Under the pieces are notes generated by a model, which had not been told where the DNA came from, did no database searches, and saw nothing but the letters and a program-made list of their open reading frames with translations. A stretch of DNA of 64,000 nucleotides. Source: Hyphomonas sp. GTDB taxonomy: Bacteria; Pseudomonadota; Alphaproteobacteria; Caulobacterales; Hyphomonadaceae. Position numbers and translations under genes: made by a program. Shown piece after piece: positions 59,595 through 64,000 of this stretch; positions within the stretch are counted from its first letter, which is position 1; the number at the start of each line of letters is the position of its first letter. Location of the stretch: contig JACKIK010000001.1 of assembly GCA_020638455.1 (NCBI GenBank), positions 1,054,001 to 1,118,000 of the forward strand, in the 5' to 3' direction.

Positions 59595-61591
59595 TCGGCG
59601 CAGTTTCCGCGCTCGAACCGCATCGCCACGAAATTCACCGGGTCGCCGTTGGAGTAGTTCAGCGCGTAGTACGGCTTTGACTCGGTCACGCACAGGCCCA
59701 TGGCCTTCGCCTCCTCGCGCAGATGGGCGACCTCGCCGACAGTCGGCGGATCCGCTTTGCGGTCCTCATAATTGACGAGATAGACGACGGGATATGCATC
59801 TTCCGTGGCCGGAAGGTCGAGCGGGGTTTCGGGCGGATGCAGGTTCTGCGTTCCCATGGTCAGGATGTAGGACGGCTCGGCATAGCCGAGTGCGAGGATG
59901 CGTTTGGGTGGTGTCTTTGCACAGGTCTCGTCCGGCACGCCGCAGACATCCTCCAGCGCCAGCCGTGCGGTCACGGTGGGTTGCACCCAGACCTGGCTCG
60001 GCAGCATGAAGATGCGGATGTGCCAGCCGATGGCGAGGCTCGCCGCAATGGCAAGCGCGATGGCCGCGCCTTCGCGGGCGCGGTTGAACTCGATGACGGC
60101 AAGGCCGGCAAGCGCAAAGCCCGTCCACCACATCCAGAGCGGATAGTCCCGGTACTGGCTCCAGGCGGCCAGCACCTGCGACTTCGCGGCGGTCGTGAAG
60201 TCGCCGGCCGTCTCGGCCATGAAGTGCTGTGTCACACCCGGATAGGACGCGGCCAGCAGCAGGATGGCGCCCAGCACAAACAGAAGGAGCGACAGTGTGC
60301 GCGACACCGGCATCTTCTTTCCCTCCATCAGCCTCACCGCGGCATGGCCGCACAACAGGCCCATCGCCGGATAGGCGGGCAGGATGTAGTGGCTGAGCAG
60401 GGTGGGCATCAGTTCGAAGAAGGCCCAGGTCAGCAGCGCCCAGGAAAGCAGGTAGCGCAGGCCCTCGGTTCCGGAATCGGGTGCGGGCAGGAACGGCGCC
60501 AGCCGGCGCCATTGGGGCCGGGTGGACTGCCACCAGAACACGGCGAGCAGGAGCACAGGAAAAGCCACTTTCACACCGCTCGCCGCGCCGCCGGGCAGAA
60601 GGAAGGACAGCGCCATCACCAGCAGGAACAGGGCACCGCCGGTGACGAGGCCGGGGCGGCCGGTCCTCGATCCGGCGGACGGTCGCCGGACATCCTGCCA
60701 GGCGACGGCCAGTCCGGGTACGAACAGCAGGATCGCGGGGAAGAACCAGATCGGCATGTGGGTCAGGTGGTAGAACGGCCAGCCGCCATGCCCTTCGGAA
60801 GCGCCGGTAAACTTGTCCGACAGGTCCTTACCGACCGCACCTTCCAGGAACTGGCCATTGGTCGCGACCTGTACCCAGATGAACCAGGGCAGGACGAGCG
60901 CCACGAACAGGGCCGGGCCCGGTAGCCACAGGAGGGGGCGCCACCAGTCGCCGCCCTTGCCATTCTCTGCCCGGCCCCAGACCCAGGCGCCGAAGCCGGC
61001 ATAAGCGGCGACCATTGGCGTTACCGGCCCCTTGATCAGGAAGCCCGTGCCCATGGCGAGCCAGAACAACAAGGCCGTCCTCTTCGAATGGTCCTTGAGG
61101 ACGTAAAGCCGGCCGAGGGCGCCGGTGCCGAGTGTCGTCAGGAAGACAAGCACGGCATCCGTCTTCGAGATGTGCGCTTCCGATGTCAGCAGGAGCGTCG
61201 CGCCGAACAGGGCGGCGCCGAGAAAGGCCGCCCGGCGCCCGATCAGCGGAATGCCGCACCAGAAACAGGCCATGGCGGCAAAGCTCGCGCCCAGCCAGCT
61301 CGGCACGCGGTAGGTCCAGATCTGCTTCGCTTCCGGGCCCGTCAGCAATGCGGTCGAAGCCGCCTGCAGCCAGTGGATGCCCGCCGGCTTCTTGTTGCGC
61401 AGCTCGTCCTGGTACTGGATGCGGATGAAATCGTGTTCCTCCAGCATTTCCTTGGAGGCCTGCGCAAAGCGGCTCTCGTCGCGGTCGAGGGCCGGCAGCA
61501 GGAAGACGCCGGGCGCCGAGGCGCTGAAGGTCAGGACGAACAGGAAGACCCAGGCTTTCCAGCCGGTCGAAAGGCGGTCGAGAAAGGTCAT
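59591..61591 (-). CDS. ArnT/PMT-family lipid-linked glycosyltransferase
   Basis: Large membrane glycosyltransferase, 666 aa, about 12 transmembrane helices. The N-terminal catalytic loop LLPALDRDESRFAQASKEML has the Asp-Arg-Asp/Glu motif of ArnT and PMT enzymes, which transfer a sugar from a polyprenyl phosphate to lipid A or protein. SEAHISKTDAVLVFL and GTGFLIKGPVTPMVA follow as in ArnT. A soluble C-terminal part (residues 560-666) ends RFERGNCAD. The divergent GT2 gene at 61719 probably makes its donor. Stop overlaps regA's. Confidence 0.9.
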   Translation of the reverse strand: MTFLDRLSTGWKAWVFLFVLTFSASAPGVFLLPALDRDESRFAQASKEMLEEHDFIRIQYQDELRNKKPAGIHWLQAASTALLTGPEAKQIWTYRVPSWLGASFAAMACFWCGIPLIGRRAAFLGAALFGATLLLTSEAHISKTDAVLVFLTTLGTGALGRLYVLKDHSKRTALLFWLAMGTGFLIKGPVTPMVAAYAGFGAWVWGRAENGKGGDWWRPLLWLPGPALFVALVLPWFIWVQVATNGQFLEGAVGKDLSDKFTGASEGHGGWPFYHLTHMPIWFFPAILLFVPGLAVAWQDVRRPSAGSRTGRPGLVTGGALFLLVMALSFLLPGGAASGVKVAFPVLLLAVFWWQSTRPQWRRLAPFLPAPDSGTEGLRYLLSWALLTWAFFELMPTLLSHYILPAYPAMGLLCGHAAVRLMEGKKMPVSRTLSLLLFVLGAILLLAASYPGVTQHFMAETAGDFTTAAKSQVLAAWSQYRDYPLWMWWTGFALAGLAVIEFNRAREGAAIALAIAASLAIGWHIRIFMLPSQVWVQPTVTARLALEDVCGVPDETCAKTPPKRILALGYAEPSYILTMGTQNLHPPETPLDLPATEDAYPVVYLVNYEDRKADPPTVGEVAHLREEAKAMGLCVTESKPYYALNYSNGDPVNFVAMRFERGNCAD

Positions 61592-61718
61592 GGGCTTCCC
61601 TGTAGCGGCTTCGGGCGCGGGCGTCTCGTGGTTTTGGCGCTTTGGCCGGGATCCGCGGAAGCTGAGGCTCGGGGCTCGCCACAGCGTCATGCACTCTGTA
61701 TGAGGCGGCACAGGAACG

Positions 61719-62489
61719 GTGCCGGGCGGGCGCGTAGCAACAGAAGAGGCCGGGGTATTGGACTCAGCACTTGAATTTTCGGTTGTCGTTCCGGTTCACA
61801 ACGAGGCCGGCAATGTCGAGACTCTGGTGGGCGAAATTGCCCGCGCGCTCGATGGACGCGCCTTCGAGATGGTTTTCGTCGACGATGCGTCGAGCGACGA
61901 TACGCGTGCCATCCTGGCTGGGCTGAAATCCCGCTATCCCATGCTTCGTGTGCTGGGCCACCGGCACAATGCCGGGCAGAGCCGGGCGATCCGGTCCGGC
62001 ATTCTCGCCGCCCGGGCGCCAATTGTCGGCACGCTCGACGGCGACGGCCAGAACGACCCGGCCGACCTGCCGGACCTCTATCGCCAGATGACCCGGCCGG
62101 ATGCGCCGGAAGGCCTGAAAATGGTCATGGGCCGGCGTGCCAAGCGCAAGGATACTGCCTGGAAGCGGTTCGGCTCACGGCTCGCCAACCGGGTGCGCAA
62201 GCGCCTGTTGCACGATGATTGCGACGACTCCGGCTGCGGCATCAAGGTGATGAACCGGGCCGCCTTCATCCGGCTTCCCTATTTCGACCACATGCACCGG
62301 TACATGCCGGCGCTGATGCGGGCCGAGGGGTTCGGCGTGGAGTACCGGGACGTCAATCACCGCCCGCGCGGGGAAGGCCGTTCCAACTACACCAATTTCG
62401 GCCGCTTGCGGGATGCCCTGTCGGACCTGCGCGGCGTGATGTGGCTGATCCGCCGCCGGCGCAATCCGCAGGGCGTGGACGAGCTCTAG
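61719..62489 (+). CDS. GT2 glycosyltransferase (dolichyl-phosphate mannosyltransferase-like)
   Basis: Family-2 glycosyltransferase, 256 aa, that likely makes a polyprenyl-phosphate sugar: FSVVVPVHNEAGNVETLVGE, FVDDASSDDTRAIL, GTLDGDGQNDPADLPDLYRQ (metal and acceptor motifs) and SGCGIKVMNRAAFIRLP. No membrane helices. The GTG at 61719 is the annotated start; a TTG at 61758 preceded by AGAGG is an alternative. Divergent from the ArnT/PMT-type gene, the natural consumer of its product (inference). Confidence 0.88.
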   Translation: MPGGRVATEEAGVLDSALEFSVVVPVHNEAGNVETLVGEIARALDGRAFEMVFVDDASSDDTRAILAGLKSRYPMLRVLGHRHNAGQSRAIRSGILAARAPIVGTLDGDGQNDPADLPDLYRQMTRPDAPEGLKMVMGRRAKRKDTAWKRFGSRLANRVRKRLLHDDCDDSGCGIKVMNRAAFIRLPYFDHMHRYMPALMRAEGFGVEYRDVNHRPRGEGRSNYTNFGRLRDALSDLRGVMWLIRRRRNPQGVDEL

Positions 62490-63016
62490 GGCCGCGTCAG
62501 CCAGTCGGCGATCCACCGGGCCCGGTCGGCCGGCGGCAGTTGCGGAACCGGCACCAGCTCATATCCGAGTGAGCGGCAGGCCGTTTCGACCTGGTCAGCA
62601 AAGGCAATGGCTCCGGCATAGTCGAGTGTACGTTCCGCGTCGGTTTCGTAGATTGCCGCCCATGGCGCGAACCAGAGGACCTCCCGGTCATAGCGCCGGG
62701 TCCGGCAGGCGGCCCGGATCGCCTCGTCGGGCAGGCCGTAGGTGGCGGCATAGGCGAGCAGGTCCGGCAGGCCCCGGTCAAACAGCACCGGGCCCTGCCC
62801 CGGCGCGCGGTCGAAATCGCGGCAGGCAAGGTCCAGCATCAGGGAGATGAAGCGGGCCGGGTCCTGGTCGCCGGTCCCCGTTCCGCCGGCCTGCCGCTCG
62901 TGGGCAAGCACCCGCCGTGCGGGCTCGTCCACACAGGCGAAGCGGGCTTTCAGAAGCTCCAGGCTGGTTGTCTTGCCGGCGCCGAGACCGCCCGAGAACA
63001 GGACCCTGCGGATCAT
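62486..63016 (-). CDS. AAA-type P-loop ATPase/kinase-like protein
   Basis: P-loop protein of the AAA_28 nucleotide-kinase-like group, 176 aa. Walker A is VLFSGGLGAGKTTSLELL at the N-terminus; VDEPARRVLAHERQAGGTG, PVLFDRGLPDLLAYAATYG (Walker B-like) and REVLWFAPWAAIYETDAERT follow. Probably phosphorylates or hydrolyses a nucleotide-linked small molecule; substrate unknown. Its stop overlaps the GT2 stop by 4 bases. Confidence 0.78.
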   Translation of the reverse strand: MIRRVLFSGGLGAGKTTSLELLKARFACVDEPARRVLAHERQAGGTGTGDQDPARFISLMLDLACRDFDRAPGQGPVLFDRGLPDLLAYAATYGLPDEAIRAACRTRRYDREVLWFAPWAAIYETDAERTLDYAGAIAFADQVETACRSLGYELVPVPQLPPADRARWIADWLTRP

Positions 63017-63273
63017 TTTTCCTCCTGCCGGCCCGAAAATGCCGGATTCTGCGCCTCTAGCTTTGAAAGGATGCGGCGCGGGGTGCGCCGGAAAGGCGCT
63101 CGAAAGGGACGCGACATTCCAGTAAACCTCGTGTTAACTCTGTCCGCATGACGGGTAATGATATGGACAAGGGATCGCGGGGCCTGATTTTCGGGATGTT
63201 CGCCGCGAAAAAGGAGCATCGGGCGCGCAAGAACGGCGCCCATTCCCACAGTAGAACCGAGAAGGGGTCATTG

Positions 63274-63741
63274 ATGCGCGCAATCTTCGGAATCTTCCCG
63301 CTGCTGGTAATCCCGGTGGCGCTCTACAATCTGCTGGCCTTCGGGTTCGGCGGATCGCTGGAAACGGTCAATGAGTTCGGCGAGGCGGTGAAGGCCGATG
63401 TTGCCCCGATCCAGGGCCTTCTCAATTCCACCTTTTTCAGCCTGCCCATGATTTCGGGCGTCAAATGGGTCCTGTCAAAAGGCGATGCGATCCTGCTGGC
63501 GGCAATCGTGTTCCTGTTCCTGGAGATCCTCAAGTCGACCAGCACGGGCACCTCGACCATCGTCAATCATGCGGTTTCGATGATGCTGTTCATCCTGTGC
63601 ATGATCGAATTCCTGCTGGCTCCGAATTTTGCCACCTCGACCTTCTTCATCCTGATGTCGATGACGCTGCTGGACGTCCTGGCCGGTGTGGTGGTGACGA
63701 TCGTGTCAGCCCGCCGCGACTTCGGCATGGAAAACGGCTGA
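63274..63741 (+). CDS. Small membrane protein, hypothetical
   Basis: A 155-aa protein with about four predicted helices: IFGIFPLLVIPVALYNLLAF, AILLAAIVFLFLEILKS, AVSMMLFILCMIEFLLAP and FFILMSMTLLDVLAGVVVTI. No family recognised. The frame is open upstream to an ATG at 63148 with a polar 42-residue extension; I prefer 63274 because AAGGGG lies 8 bases before it and the first helix follows at once. A good terminator lies downstream. Confidence 0.7.
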   Translation: MRAIFGIFPLLVIPVALYNLLAFGFGGSLETVNEFGEAVKADVAPIQGLLNSTFFSLPMISGVKWVLSKGDAILLAAIVFLFLEILKSTSTGTSTIVNHAVSMMLFILCMIEFLLAPNFATSTFFILMSMTLLDVLAGVVVTIVSARRDFGMENG

Positions 63742-63765
63742 GGCCGGAATATTCCCGATTGCGGA

Positions 63766-63799
63766 ACGGCCTGCCCTGCCGGCGGGCCGTTTCCTTTTG
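63766..63799 (+). terminator. Rho-independent terminator
   Basis: ACGGCC-T-GCC (63766-63775) pairs with GGC-G-GGCCGT (63781-63790) with one T-G wobble and a 5-base loop, then TTTCCTTTT. It lies between two convergent genes. Confidence 0.8.
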
Positions 63800-63802
63800 G
63801 GA

Positions 63803-64000
63803 TCAGTCCTTGCGGTAGAGCTCGGCGAGCTGTTCCTGGATGGCGGCGACCTGGGCCTGCATGTTGGCCAGCGCTTCGGCCTGCATTTCCATCATCGAGG
63901 CGGCCGGCGAGGCCGGCTTGTCGGGCCGGCCGGTGCCGGTCGAGCCGTACAGCGCCGGCATGAACATCTTCATGGCCTGTTCGAACATCGCCATGTTCCG
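63803..64000 (-). CDS. Hypothetical protein, C-terminal part (cut by window edge)
   Basis: The frame runs off the right edge with no stop, so only the last 65 residues are seen. They read FEQAMKMFMPALYG, a Gly/Pro linker, then a helical coiled-coil tail MMEMQAEALANMQAQVAAIQ ending LAELYRKD. The amphipathic helix with Met and Ala could bind a granule or a partner protein, but no family can be assigned from this fragment. Confidence 0.6.
   Translation of the reverse strand, partial: RNMAMFEQAMKMFMPALYGSTGTGRPDKPASPAASMMEMQAEALANMQAQVAAIQEQLAELYRKD

Noticed and set aside
57693..59693. Long antisense frame across regB and regA
   Set aside because: The forward strand encodes two well-conserved proteins; the antisense frame is a GC-rich shadow.

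Overview
The window is high-GC bacterial chromosome (about 60-65% G+C by eye) and reads as an alphaproteobacterium, most likely a Hyphomonadaceae-type marine organism. The reasons are the RegB/SenC/RegA redox cluster, TPR-sulfotransferases, a large TonB-dependent receptor, XerD, and an alphaproteobacterial histidine gene order. The genus is inference. I see no rRNA, tRNA, CRISPR array, insertion sequence or phage genes. Coding density is high and no gene-free stretch exceeds about 300 bases.

Layout. 1-8.8 kb: the 3' part of ftsK with a strong terminator, an aldo/keto reductase, a TPR-sulfotransferase divergent from a TonB-dependent receptor, a YbaK-type deacylase and a DUF6065 protein. 8.8-21 kb: minus-strand histidine genes in the standard order hisB-hisH-hisA-hisF-hisE, broken up by other genes: an M28 peptidase, a lipoprotein, a secreted protein and an M20 hydrolase between hisB and hisH; an A+T-richer HEPN-type gene between hisA and hisF; a crotonase between hisF and hisE. 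The hisA-hisF gap also holds a decayed copy of the hisF 5' end and a helically phased GGWCCGG repeat array. This is the most unusual part of the window.

21-30 kb: a GGDEF/EAL protein with a degenerate cyclase half, a GNAT/NTF2/TonB-C lipoprotein operon, a malyl-CoA-lyase-type enzyme, xerD, a TetR/SDR pair with a clear operator palindrome, a DUF2721 protein and an MFS transporter. 30-37 kb: ruvC-ruvA-ruvB followed by a TfoX C-domain gene, an AraC regulator, and a run of DUF2269, SDR-DoxX fusion, Rieske oxygenase and chagasin-type inhibitor genes. 37-48 kb: a vWA-like lipoprotein with a membrane protein, a CarF/TMEM189 plasmanylethanolamine desaturase, lepA, a cupin/unknown/SnoaL/GNAT operon, a second large secreted protein, tsaD, a 37-residue membrane peptide and a TetR regulator.

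48-64 kb: YciI and GST genes, a second sulfotransferase, TerB-like and DUF2167 proteins, a PQQ alcohol dehydrogenase, a DUF350/serine protease/pyrF operon, 3-hydroxybutyrate dehydrogenase, senC-regB-regA, a divergent lipid-linked glycosyltransferase pair, an ATPase and a small membrane protein. Functionally the window mixes housekeeping genes (division, histidine, recombination, translation, tRNA modification, pyrimidine) with envelope and redox functions. The his-region HEPN gene is the best candidate for an acquired, possibly defensive, function. Gene calls rest on reading motifs by eye, not on database searches.
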